A stretch of 6,940 bases of DNA from Thiotrichaceae bacterium UBA7357 (lineage in GTDB: Bacteria > Pseudomonadota > Gammaproteobacteria > Eutrophobiales > Eutrophobiaceae): positions 2,014 through 8,953 of the forward strand of contig DKOR01000015.1 in assembly GCA_002470825.1 (NCBI GenBank), in the 5' to 3' direction. Both the position numbers and the translations under genes were made by a program. The notes under the pieces were generated by a model, which saw nothing but the letters and a program-made list of their open reading frames with translations, was not told the DNA's origin and did not search any database. Of this stretch, positions 1-5,761 are shown piece after piece. Position 1 is the first letter of the stretch. Each line of letters opens with the position of its first letter.

Positions 1-150
1 GCTGATTTATTTCTGATGGAAGCTATTATGCCTGGAAATAAAATGCCTGGACCTTGTGTCATTGAGTCTGACGCAACAACTTTTGTCGTACCGCCTGGTT
101 TCGAAACATTTATGGATAAGCATAGGCTTTTTCATCTGATCGAAGTATAG
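1..150 (+). CDS. acxA: Acetone carboxylase beta subunit, 3' end only (HyuA family)
   Basis: Frame 1 is open from the first base to the TAG at 148-150 and gives the last 49 residues of a protein that begins outside the window. The tail contains GPCVIESDATTFVVPPGF followed by a short basic/aromatic end, which is typical of the C-terminus of HyuA-type (hydantoinase A / oxoprolinase / acetone carboxylase beta) subunits. In acetone carboxylase the beta subunit (about 78 kDa) carries the nucleotide-binding sites and, as known for the family, phosphorylates acetone and bicarbonate at the cost of ATP. The ATP-binding part is outside the window, so the identification rests on this tail and on the complete acxB and acxC genes directly downstream in the usual A-B-C order. 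The gap to acxB is 45 bp, consistent with one transcript. Confidence 0.85.
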   Translation, partial: ADLFLMEAIMPGNKMPGPCVIESDATTFVVPPGFETFMDKHRLFHLIEV

Positions 151-195
151 GTTCAAGTTTTAATACTTAATTGATTTAAGAAAGAGGAATAAAAT

Positions 196-2529
196 ATGAA
201 TAAACCAGAATCGATATCAGGTGGTTCTTCAACAAGAAAGTCTATCTTATATAATGGTAAGACCCTTGCGCAGAATCGTGCTGATATGTACAACACATCA
301 AAAGAAACCGGGCATTATGACGGATTGAAAGAGCTTAAATTGAAGAAATCTGATCCGATTACTTTCGAGAAGATTTTCTCAAAATTACGTGCAGGTGTTG
401 TAAATGCACGTGAAACGGCTAAAAAGATCGCTGCATCTCCTATCGTTGAGCAAGAAGGTGAGCTTTGTTTCACTCTGTACAACACCGCTGGTGATTGTGT
501 CTGTACTTCTACAGGTATCATCATTCACGTGGGCACGATGGGAATGTGCATCAAGTACATGATTGAAAATAATTGGGAAGAAGATCCTACAGTCAACCCT
601 GGTGATATGTTCACCAACAACGATTGCCAAATCGGTAATGTACATCCGTGTGATATTGCAACTATCGTTCCTATCTTCCATGAAGGTAAATTGGTAGCTT
701 GGGTTGGTGGTGTGACTCATGTAATCGATACTGGTGCTGCTGGACCAGGTTCTATGTCAAACGGTCAAGTGCAAAGATTTGGTGATGGTGTTCAAATCAC
801 CTGTCGTAAAACAGGTATCAATGATAAGCCTATGCGTGACTGGCAGCATGAAGTACAACGAAATGTACGTACTCCAAAATACTGGATTCTTGATGAAAGA
901 ACTCGTATCGCGGGAGACCATATGATTCGTGACATCGTTGAAGAAGTGATTTCTGATGTGGGTGTTGAAACCTTCTTGCAGTTCACCTCGGAGATTATCG
1001 AAGATGGTCGTCGTGGTTTGGTGAAACGTATTAACGATATTCTTATCCCTGGTAAGTACAATACCGTTGCGTTTGTTGACGTACCATACATGCATGAAGA
1101 TGTCTCTGTGCCATCTCCATTTGCAAAGGTCGACACCATCATGCATGCACCTTGTACCATTACTGTTAAACCTGAAGCGACATGGCGTCTTGATTTTGAA
1201 GGCTGTAGCCGTTGGGGTTGGCATACGTATAACGCAAACCCAACAGCTTTTACTAGTGGTATCTGGGTAATGATGACGCAGACGGTTGTACCAACAGAGC
1301 GTATTAATGATGGTTCACTCTTCGCTTCTGAATTCCGTCTACCTAAAGGTACATGGACTAATCCAAACGATCGAAGAACGGCGCACGCTGATGCGTGGCA
1401 TTTCTTGGTGTCTTCTTGGAGCTCTCTATGGAGAGCGGTTAGTCGTGGTTATTTCTCACGCGGTTATCTAGAAGAAGTGAATGCGGGTAACTCTAATCCA
1501 TGTAACTGGATGCAGGGTGGTGGTTTCAACCAAGAAGAAGAAATTCACGCTGTGAATAGCTTCGAAACTGCAGCTTGTGGTACCGGCGCTTGTGCCATGA
1601 AAGATGGTCTTAACCATGCGGCTGCTATCTGGAATCCAGAAGGCGACATGGGTGACTGTGAGATTTGGGAATTAGCAGAACCATTACTGTATATGGGTCG
1701 TGCAATCAAATCTAACACGGGTGGCTATGGTAAGTATCGTGGTGGCATGGGTTTTGAAACCCTACGTATGGTACATAACTCAGCTGACTGGTGTATGTTC
1801 TTCATGGGTAATGGCTACATGAACAGTGACTGGGGTCTGCATGGTGGTTACCCATCAGCAACCGGTTATCGTTTTGAAGCTCACAATACTGGTTTACATA
1901 AGCGTATTGCTGAAGGCAAATCATTGCCAATGGGTCATGACTGGAATCCTGATGAGCCAGATTATGAGAATCATCTGGAGCCAGGTGCAGAGGTCAAACG
2001 TGATAGCCAATGTATCACTACCGAAGCAATCTTCGAAAACGGCGATCTTTACTTGAACTACCTCCGTGGTGGCCCAGGTTTTGGTGACCCACTTGATCGG
2101 ACTATAGAAAATATTGAGAAAGATTTGAATGATGTTGTTCTTTTAGAAGAATACGCAGTAAAAATCTACGGTGCTAAGTTCACGAAGGATAAAGAAGGTT
2201 ATTACACTGTTGATGCTGATGCGACTAGAGCTCGCCAAAAAGAAATGCGCAAAGAGCGTCATTCTCGCGGCACTCCTGTGAAGGAATGGATGAAAGGCGA
2301 ACGCCAGAAAATTCTTGACAAGAAAGCATCTAAACAAGTTCAACAAATGTATGCATCTTCTTTTGAGTTGTCGCAACCTTTTCTGGATAAGTTCCGAGCA
2401 TTCTGGACCCTGCCAAGTGATTGGCTAGTGACAGAGAAAGAGTTGGGTGTTCCTGCATTTGGTGCCAAGCATCATATGGATTTAAGTCAAATGCCAGACG
2501 TTAAGACGGTGGTCTTAGTCGAGGAATAA
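196..2529 (+). CDS. acxB: Acetone carboxylase alpha subunit (HyuB family, catalytic Mn subunit)
   Basis: This 777-residue protein is the large subunit of the cytoplasmic alpha2beta2gamma2 acetone carboxylase, which makes acetoacetate from acetone and bicarbonate with ATP going to AMP and two phosphates. The length matches the family (roughly 775 residues). The segment NDCQIGNVHPCD supplies His150 and Asp153, and GGVTHVIDTG supplies His175. As I recall the Xanthobacter enzyme structure, these same numbered residues bind the active-site Mn(II). The C-terminal LRGGPGFGDPLDR (residues 623-635) is the glycine-rich HyuB signature, followed by a 140-residue tail seen in the acetone carboxylase branch. 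The start is fixed by an AAAGAGGA Shine-Dalgarno sequence at 181-188, eight bases before the ATG. Acetophenone carboxylase or N-methylhydantoinase subunits are relatives, but the tail and the adjacent gamma gene favour acetone carboxylase. No frameshift or missing key residue is seen. Confidence 0.95.
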   Translation: MNKPESISGGSSTRKSILYNGKTLAQNRADMYNTSKETGHYDGLKELKLKKSDPITFEKIFSKLRAGVVNARETAKKIAASPIVEQEGELCFTLYNTAGDCVCTSTGIIIHVGTMGMCIKYMIENNWEEDPTVNPGDMFTNNDCQIGNVHPCDIATIVPIFHEGKLVAWVGGVTHVIDTGAAGPGSMSNGQVQRFGDGVQITCRKTGINDKPMRDWQHEVQRNVRTPKYWILDERTRIAGDHMIRDIVEEVISDVGVETFLQFTSEIIEDGRRGLVKRINDILIPGKYNTVAFVDVPYMHEDVSVPSPFAKVDTIMHAPCTITVKPEATWRLDFEGCSRWGWHTYNANPTAFTSGIWVMMTQTVVPTERINDGSLFASEFRLPKGTWTNPNDRRTAHADAWHFLVSSWSSLWRAVSRGYFSRGYLEEVNAGNSNPCNWMQGGGFNQEEEIHAVNSFETAACGTGACAMKDGLNHAAAIWNPEGDMGDCEIWELAEPLLYMGRAIKSNTGGYGKYRGGMGFETLRMVHNSADWCMFFMGNGYMNSDWGLHGGYPSATGYRFEAHNTGLHKRIAEGKSLPMGHDWNPDEPDYENHLEPGAEVKRDSQCITTEAIFENGDLYLNYLRGGPGFGDPLDRTIENIEKDLNDVVLLEEYAVKIYGAKFTKDKEGYYTVDADATRARQKEMRKERHSRGTPVKEWMKGERQKILDKKASKQVQQMYASSFELSQPFLDKFRAFWTLPSDWLVTEKELGVPAFGAKHHMDLSQMPDVKTVVLVEE

Positions 2530-2542
2530 AACATTCTGTGTT

Positions 2543-2565
2543 TGTGGGCGTTTAATACGCCCACA
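2543..2565 (+). other. Intercistronic hairpin between acxB and acxC
   Basis: TGTGGGCGT at 2543-2551 and ACGCCCACA at 2557-2565 are perfect reverse complements separated by TTAAT, giving a 9-bp, GC-rich stem with a 5-nt loop. It begins 14 bases after the acxB stop and ends 34 bases before the acxC start. No T-run follows, so it is unlikely to be a simple terminator. Inference: it may protect the 3' end of the acxAB message after processing, or tune the amount of the gamma subunit. Confidence 0.7.
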
Positions 2566-2599
2566 TGCTTGAACAATAAATTATTAGAGGTTTTAAAAA

Positions 2600-3112
2600 A
2601 TGTCTACAACATATACAAAAAAACAAGTTGCTGAATTAGTCGACGGCGTACTTGATTGGGAAACGGTCCGACGCATGTTGTTTATGCCGAAGGATCCAGA
2701 TAGATTTGCTATGTACATCGATGTCCTTCAAGAAAGACAAACATGGGATGATAAAATTATACTTCCATTAGGGCCGCACTTATATATCGTCGAAGATAAA
2801 AACGGCGATATTGTCAATAAATGTGACTGCGGTTTCGTCTTTGGGCCTTACACTGAAAACTGGAAGTTAAATGCACTAATTTATGTTCGTGATAGTGTAG
2901 AAAAGTTCAACGAAGTATATCCTAAACTGATGTCACCTGATGCAGAATGGCAGGTATACCGAGAATACTATTGTCCAATAGAAGAGTGTGGCGTAATGCA
3001 CGATGTTGAGGCGCCAACACCTTGGTACCCAGTAATTCATGATTTTGAGCCTGATATAGCGGAATTCTACAAATGGGTAGGACTAGAAGCACCTAAGGGA
3101 ATTGCTGCTTAA
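2600..3112 (+). CDS. acxC: Acetone carboxylase gamma subunit
   Basis: This 170-residue protein is the small (about 20 kDa) subunit of acetone carboxylase, and its length matches the family. Recognisable stretches are MPKDPDRFAMYIDVLQER, WDDKIILPLGPHLYIV and the C-terminal HDVEAPTPWYPVIHDFEPDI. Four cysteines, Cys75-x-Cys77 in the CDCG turn and Cys125-x4-Cys130 in the CPIEECG turn, could form a structural zinc site; the gamma subunit is reported to hold zinc. The second pair is spaced more widely than an ordinary CxxC knuckle. The subunit is needed for the assembled complex and has no known separate reaction. An AGAGG at 2586-2590 lies nine bases before the ATG. The gene sits 70 bp after acxB, with a hairpin in the gap, and is followed by a strong terminator, so it is the last gene of the acxABC operon. 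Confidence 0.93.
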   Translation: MSTTYTKKQVAELVDGVLDWETVRRMLFMPKDPDRFAMYIDVLQERQTWDDKIILPLGPHLYIVEDKNGDIVNKCDCGFVFGPYTENWKLNALIYVRDSVEKFNEVYPKLMSPDAEWQVYREYYCPIEECGVMHDVEAPTPWYPVIHDFEPDIAEFYKWVGLEAPKGIAA

Positions 3113-3155
3113 TACTTTTCTGCTAGTAATAAGCAGTTAAGGTTAATAAAGTATT
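3111..3155 (+). repeat. Inverted repeat flanking a small hairpin just after acxC
   Basis: AATACTTT at 3111-3118, overlapping the acxC stop codon, is the reverse complement of AAAGTATT at 3148-3155. Between the arms, CTGCT (3120-3124) and AGCAG (3132-3136) form an inner 5-bp hairpin. The outer right arm ends one base before the terminator stem begins, so the two structures could stack end to end on the mRNA. They do not share bases and so do not look like a terminator/antiterminator switch. Confidence 0.45.
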
Positions 3156-3190
3156 AAGGCCGCCTGTTTAATATCAGGTGGCCTTTTTTA
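3156..3190 (+). terminator. Rho-independent terminator of acxABC
   Basis: AAGGCCGCCTG (3156-3166) pairs with CAGGTGGCCTT (3175-3185) around an 8-nt loop. This gives an 11-bp stem with a single G-U pair, and the T-run covers 3184-3189. It lies 43 bases after the acxC stop. This is a classic strong terminator and separates acxABC from the regulator gene. The A-rich left side would also allow weaker termination of a minus-strand transcript, such as one from the small ORF at 3219-3314. Confidence 0.88.
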
Positions 3191-3218
3191 TTTCTAGATT
3201 AATAATGCTTAACAAGTA

Positions 3219-3314
3219 CTATTTAGGTAGTGCACCACAGCGAAAGCAATAAATAATATATGGGATTATTATTATTATTACATAAAGGATATTATCTATT
3301 CGTTGTCGATTCAT
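3219..3314 (-). CDS. Possible small one-helix membrane peptide, 31 residues
   Basis: On the minus strand an ATG (plus-strand 3312-3314) is preceded by a good Shine-Dalgarno AAGGAG (plus-strand 3324-3329) with 9-base spacing, and the frame runs 31 codons to TAG. The predicted peptide has a short polar N-terminus (MNRQRIDN), a very hydrophobic stretch, ILYVIIIIIPYIIY (residues 9-22), long enough for one membrane helix, and a CFRCGALPK tail with a CxxCG motif. It lies tail-to-tail with acxC, and the acxC terminator sits just past its stop. I recognise no family. The isoleucine run is encoded by an (ATT)5 microsatellite read in reverse, so a chance ORF in A+T-rich DNA is a serious alternative. 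No convincing promoter was found; TTGATA at plus-strand 3396-3401 has no good -10 partner. Confidence 0.3.
   Translation of the reverse strand: MNRQRIDNILYVIIIIIPYIIYCFRCGALPK
3265..3280 (+). repeat. (ATT)5 trinucleotide microsatellite
   Basis: Five ATT units followed by an A. On the minus strand the run encodes the oligo-isoleucine part of the possible 31-codon peptide. Gain or loss of units would keep that frame, so the tract could vary in length without breaking the ORF. Confidence 0.8.
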
Positions 3315-3369
3315 CTAGCATTGCTCCTTATTTCATGAATTAAAACATTCGACTAGGGGTATAGAAAAT

Positions 3370-3386
3370 ATACATATGTTATGTAT
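3370..3386 (+). repeat. 17-bp palindrome, possible operator
   Basis: ATACATA (3370-3376) and TATGTAT (3380-3386) are exact reverse complements around TGT. The size and symmetry would suit a dimeric DNA-binding protein. It lies upstream of the minus-strand small ORF and far upstream of the regulator gene. In DNA this rich in A and T, chance is a real possibility. Confidence 0.35.
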
Positions 3387-3461
3387 TAAATAAATATCAA
3401 GTAGTTAGCGATTCCTTGTCAGTAAAATCAACCGAAGTATCAAGAAAAGAAATTAAAGATC

Positions 3462-3479
3462 ATAAAACTCATGTTTTAT
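3462..3479 (+). repeat. 18-bp palindrome / short A+T hairpin
   Basis: ATAAAAC (3462-3468) pairs exactly with GTTTTAT (3473-3479) around TCAT; two more pairs (T3460-A3481, A3459-T3482) are possible after a mismatch. The stem contains one G-C pair and no T-run follows, so it is not a terminator. It lies about 35 bp upstream of the possible -35 element for the regulator gene, where an operator could sit. Confidence 0.35.
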
Positions 3480-3514
3480 AATATCTATGTATTATGAAAC
3501 AAATTGTGACGAGC

Positions 3515-3543
3515 TTGAAAAAGACAATCTCTAGGTGTACGAT
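3515..3543 (+). promoter_or_regulatory. Possible sigma-70 promoter for the regulator gene
   Basis: TTGAAA (3515-3520, five of six consensus bases) and TACGAT (3538-3543, four of six) are separated by exactly 17 bp. Transcription would start near 3550 and leave a leader of about 140 nt before the regulator start. A small palindrome, CGATAATCG (3540-3548), overlaps the -10 element. This is a pattern match only; other weak pairs could be drawn in this A+T-rich region. Confidence 0.35.
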
Positions 3544-3566
3544 AATCGAACGTTTTAACATACGAC

Positions 3567-3660
3567 TAACCTAGCTAAAACTTGGATGGTACAATCACAA
3601 GCGGTGTTTCGCACACTTAATAAACTCAATATGGAGTTATTTTGACTTTAGGCTAGGTTA
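3567..3660 (+). repeat. Long-range inverted repeat in the regulator leader
   Basis: TAACCTAGC (3567-3575) is the exact reverse complement of GCTAGGTTA (3652-3660). After a one-base bulge (G3651) the pairing continues with TAAA (3576-3579) and TTTA (3647-3650), giving 13 pairs that enclose 67 nt. The right arm ends 28 bp before the start codon at 3689. It could be a folded 5' leader or two half-sites for a looping regulator, for example autoregulation by the activator itself. Confidence 0.5.
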
Positions 3661-3688
3661 TTAATCAAAAGATTAAGGCAAACTACGG

Positions 3689-5689
3689 ATGAAGAATTTG
3701 AATAAACATGCACCATACAATATAAATTCTGGAAAGGTCGATTTGGCTTGGGATAGGTATGTTAATTGTGGAGAACTTCCTAAAAATTCGATTCGAAAAA
3801 TCATAAGTGATTCATGGGCAAGGTGTCTAGAAGATGGCGTAGACCCTTCTAGCAGTAAAACTCGTTTAAGTGTTAATGATAAAACATACAAAATACTTCT
3901 TAAAGATAACGCACAACTAGTCGAAGCGGCTAAACCGGTAATGGAGCATGCACGTAATCTACTCGCTGGTTCCGGTTCTATGATGATTCTGGCTGACAAA
4001 AATGGTATTTGTCTGCATGTAGAGGGTGATCGTAAAACTGTTGAGGATGGATATGATATTCAGCTGGCGGTAAGAGCGAACTGGAGTGAACGAGCTGCTG
4101 GGACTAATGCGATTGGTACAGTTCTATCAGTTGGTATGCCAATTCAAATCAATACTTCAGAACATTTTTGTGAAGGAATAAAGTCCTGGACCTGTACTGC
4201 AATGGTGATTAGAGATCCCGGGAGTCAGGAAATAATTGGTGCTCTAGACTTGTCGGGTTTAACGAGTGATTTTAGCTATCATACTCAAGCATTAGTTGTT
4301 GAAGCTGCAGGTAGGATAGAAAGTAGGCTCGTGGGCATAAGGTTAGAAGAAAAAAATCGTTTATTAAATGCGGCAGTTTCGATTTTTTCTTCACCAACAA
4401 ACGATGCTTTGATGCTACTAGATAATTATGGCTCTTTGATAAAAACTAATGAAAATGTTGCTTCTAATCTTGCAATGCGTGGGGTTGACTTAAAAAATAA
4501 CGGAAAGAATTTCATACACGATATAAACAATCAAGAGTCAAAAATGCTTGAGGCAGAATGGTTTCGTAATGAATGGATTGAACCTGTTATGGAAGGTCAG
4601 GACCAACTAGGTAGTATGCTCATAATTCCATCGCCACATTCAGTATATGTAGGGTCATCAAAGGATAGGATTAACAGAAGGTCATCATTGGATGACGATA
4701 AGAAGTATTTTAAGGACATTATTGGTTCTAGTAGTGCTCTGAAAGAAACAATCAACAAAGCCCAACGACTCGCTTCACTGCCTGTTCCAATATTAATAAA
4801 GGGAGAAACAGGTGTTGGTAAAGAAATGTTTGCAAAAGCTATCCATGCTGCTGGGCCGAATAGTAAAGGAGCACTAATAACTCTAAATTGCGGGGGGTTA
4901 TCAAGAGATTTAATTACCAGTGAGCTATTTGGTTATGTAGAAGGTGCTTTTACCGGTGCTATCCGAGGCGGGAAAAAAGGTAAAATCGAGGCAGCAGATG
5001 GAGGTACACTTTTCCTAGATGAGATTGGTGAATTGCCATTAGATATTCAGGCAAATTTTTTACGCGTCCTGCAAGAAGGTGAAATATGTCGTCTTGGAGA
5101 TCATCAGCAACGTAAAGTAAATTTCCGAATACTCGTTGCAACGAATCGCGATTTAAATCACGATGTAAAAGAAGGTCTTTTTCGAATGGATTTGTTTTAC
5201 CGTATATCTGTTATAACGCTTTCTATACCTAGTTTGCGTGAGCGAAAAAACGACGTTGACATGTTGATAGACTTCTTCGCTGATGAGATAGCAAAAAGAG
5301 ACGGTGCCAAAAAGAAAAGTTTTGCACCTGACGTAATCAAAACATTAAAAAGTTATAAATGGCCGGGGAATATTAGGGAGTTACGCAATATTGTAGAATG
5401 TTCAGTATTGATGTGCCAAACAGAAACTGTATCGCTCGAGGATTTACCAAGTGAATTTGATAATGAAGCAAATGGAAATAGTGAAGATGGGGTATTTAAA
5501 AATGCTATTTCGATTGATAACAATATCTCTCTTGAGGATGCTGAACGACTCATCATTATTGCTGCAATAAAGTCAAAAAATGGAAATATCACAAAGACCG
5601 CTAATCATTTAGGAATGGCAAAGAGTACATTATACTTGAAGCTTAAGAAATATGGACTAGACAGAAAACCTAAAATGCTTCAAAGTTAA
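3689..5689 (+). CDS. acxR: Sigma-54-dependent activator, AcoR/AcxR type
   Basis: This 666-residue cytoplasmic enhancer-binding protein probably activates acxABC in response to acetone or a related compound. The N-terminus has the AcoR-type SWARCLEDGVDP motif. A GAF sensor domain follows (about residues 78-190, with GTNAIGTVLSVG and GALDLSG), then a poorly conserved linker with a possible PAS-like segment. The AAA+ domain spans about 345-575: Walker A GETGVGKE (372-379), the sigma-54 contact loop GAFTGA (419-424), Walker B TLFLDE (Asp444-Glu445), ATNRDL sensor I, the FYRIS/LRER arginine region and WPGNIREL (from 558). A Fis-type helix-turn-helix ends the protein (about 631-657, NGNITKTANHLGMAKSTLYL). 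There is no receiver domain, so control is by ligand rather than phosphorylation. A TAAGG at 3674-3678 lies ten bases before the ATG. The family is certain; the acxR assignment rests on position. As I recall, acxR precedes acxABC in Xanthobacter, whereas here it follows. Confidence 0.9.
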   Translation: MKNLNKHAPYNINSGKVDLAWDRYVNCGELPKNSIRKIISDSWARCLEDGVDPSSSKTRLSVNDKTYKILLKDNAQLVEAAKPVMEHARNLLAGSGSMMILADKNGICLHVEGDRKTVEDGYDIQLAVRANWSERAAGTNAIGTVLSVGMPIQINTSEHFCEGIKSWTCTAMVIRDPGSQEIIGALDLSGLTSDFSYHTQALVVEAAGRIESRLVGIRLEEKNRLLNAAVSIFSSPTNDALMLLDNYGSLIKTNENVASNLAMRGVDLKNNGKNFIHDINNQESKMLEAEWFRNEWIEPVMEGQDQLGSMLIIPSPHSVYVGSSKDRINRRSSLDDDKKYFKDIIGSSSALKETINKAQRLASLPVPILIKGETGVGKEMFAKAIHAAGPNSKGALITLNCGGLSRDLITSELFGYVEGAFTGAIRGGKKGKIEAADGGTLFLDEIGELPLDIQANFLRVLQEGEICRLGDHQQRKVNFRILVATNRDLNHDVKEGLFRMDLFYRISVITLSIPSLRERKNDVDMLIDFFADEIAKRDGAKKKSFAPDVIKTLKSYKWPGNIRELRNIVECSVLMCQTETVSLEDLPSEFDNEANGNSEDGVFKNAISIDNNISLEDAERLIIIAAIKSKNGNITKTANHLGMAKSTLYLKLKKYGLDRKPKMLQS

Positions 5690-5713
5690 ATACAGATTGA
5701 ATATACTTATACT
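5679..5713 (+). promoter_or_regulatory. Possible sigma-70 promoter for the SoxYZ-like gene
   Basis: TTCAAA (5679-5684) lies 17 bp before TATACT (5702-5707), which is directly repeated at 5708-5713. The -35 overlaps the last codons of the regulator gene. TATACT matches five of six -10 bases; the -35 matches four of six. If real, it would let the SoxYZ-like gene be expressed separately from the regulator. Confidence 0.3.
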
Positions 5714-5740
5714 GTTTTTACTTTATTAAGACTTGGTCTT
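5688..5740 (+). terminator. Weak terminator-like structures after the regulator gene
   Basis: Two weak candidates lie here. AAATACAG (5688-5695) can pair with CTGTTTTT (5712-5719), with one mismatch and a 16-nt loop, ending in a T-run. AAGAC (5728-5732) pairs with GTCTT (5736-5740) around TTG, followed by TTAAATTCTTT. Neither has a strong GC stem, so partial read-through into the SoxYZ-like gene is likely. Confidence 0.25.
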
Positions 5741-5761
5741 TTAAATTCTTTAATAACTAAC

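Larger units (their letters stand above)
3191..3688. other. A+T-rich intergenic region between the acx operon and the regulator
   Basis: About 500 bp with no long ORF on either strand. It holds a possible minus-strand small ORF (3219-3314) containing an (ATT)5 run, two short A+T palindromes (3370-3386 and 3462-3479), a possible sigma-70 promoter (3515-3543) and a long-range inverted repeat (3567-3660) in the presumed leader of the regulator gene. No -24/-12 sigma-54 promoter with correct spacing was found, and no tRNA, insertion-sequence end or CRISPR repeat was seen. Confidence 0.7.

Noticed and set aside
315..1224. Several minus-strand ORFs of 69-155 codons within acxB
   Set aside because: They lie wholly inside a well-recognised gene, have no family resemblance and no independent Shine-Dalgarno signals; they are shadows of acxB codon structure.
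196..3112. Alternative reading as hydantoinase, oxoprolinase or acetophenone carboxylase
   Set aside because: The HyuA/HyuB families are shared, but the long alpha C-terminal tail and the dedicated 170-residue gamma subunit with the PTPWYPVIHDF motif point to acetone carboxylase.
3505..3520. CRP-like half-site TGTGA-N6-TGAAA
   Set aside because: Only the left half matches; the right half agrees at three of five bases and overlaps the proposed -35 element, so it is too weak to call.
3587..3602. Sigma-54-like sequence TGGTAC-N6-AAGC in the regulator leader
   Set aside because: The GG and GC elements are 13 bp apart instead of 12, and the -12 part lacks the TTGC form; spacing is strict for this promoter class.
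3191..3688. CRISPR array, tRNA or mobile element remnant in the long gap
   Set aside because: No regularly spaced repeats, cloverleaf, transposase remnant or paired element ends with target duplication could be found.
3673..3999. 108-codon minus-strand ORF over the start of the regulator gene
   Set aside because: It overlaps the conserved N-terminal AcoR-type coding sequence and shows no recognisable protein features.
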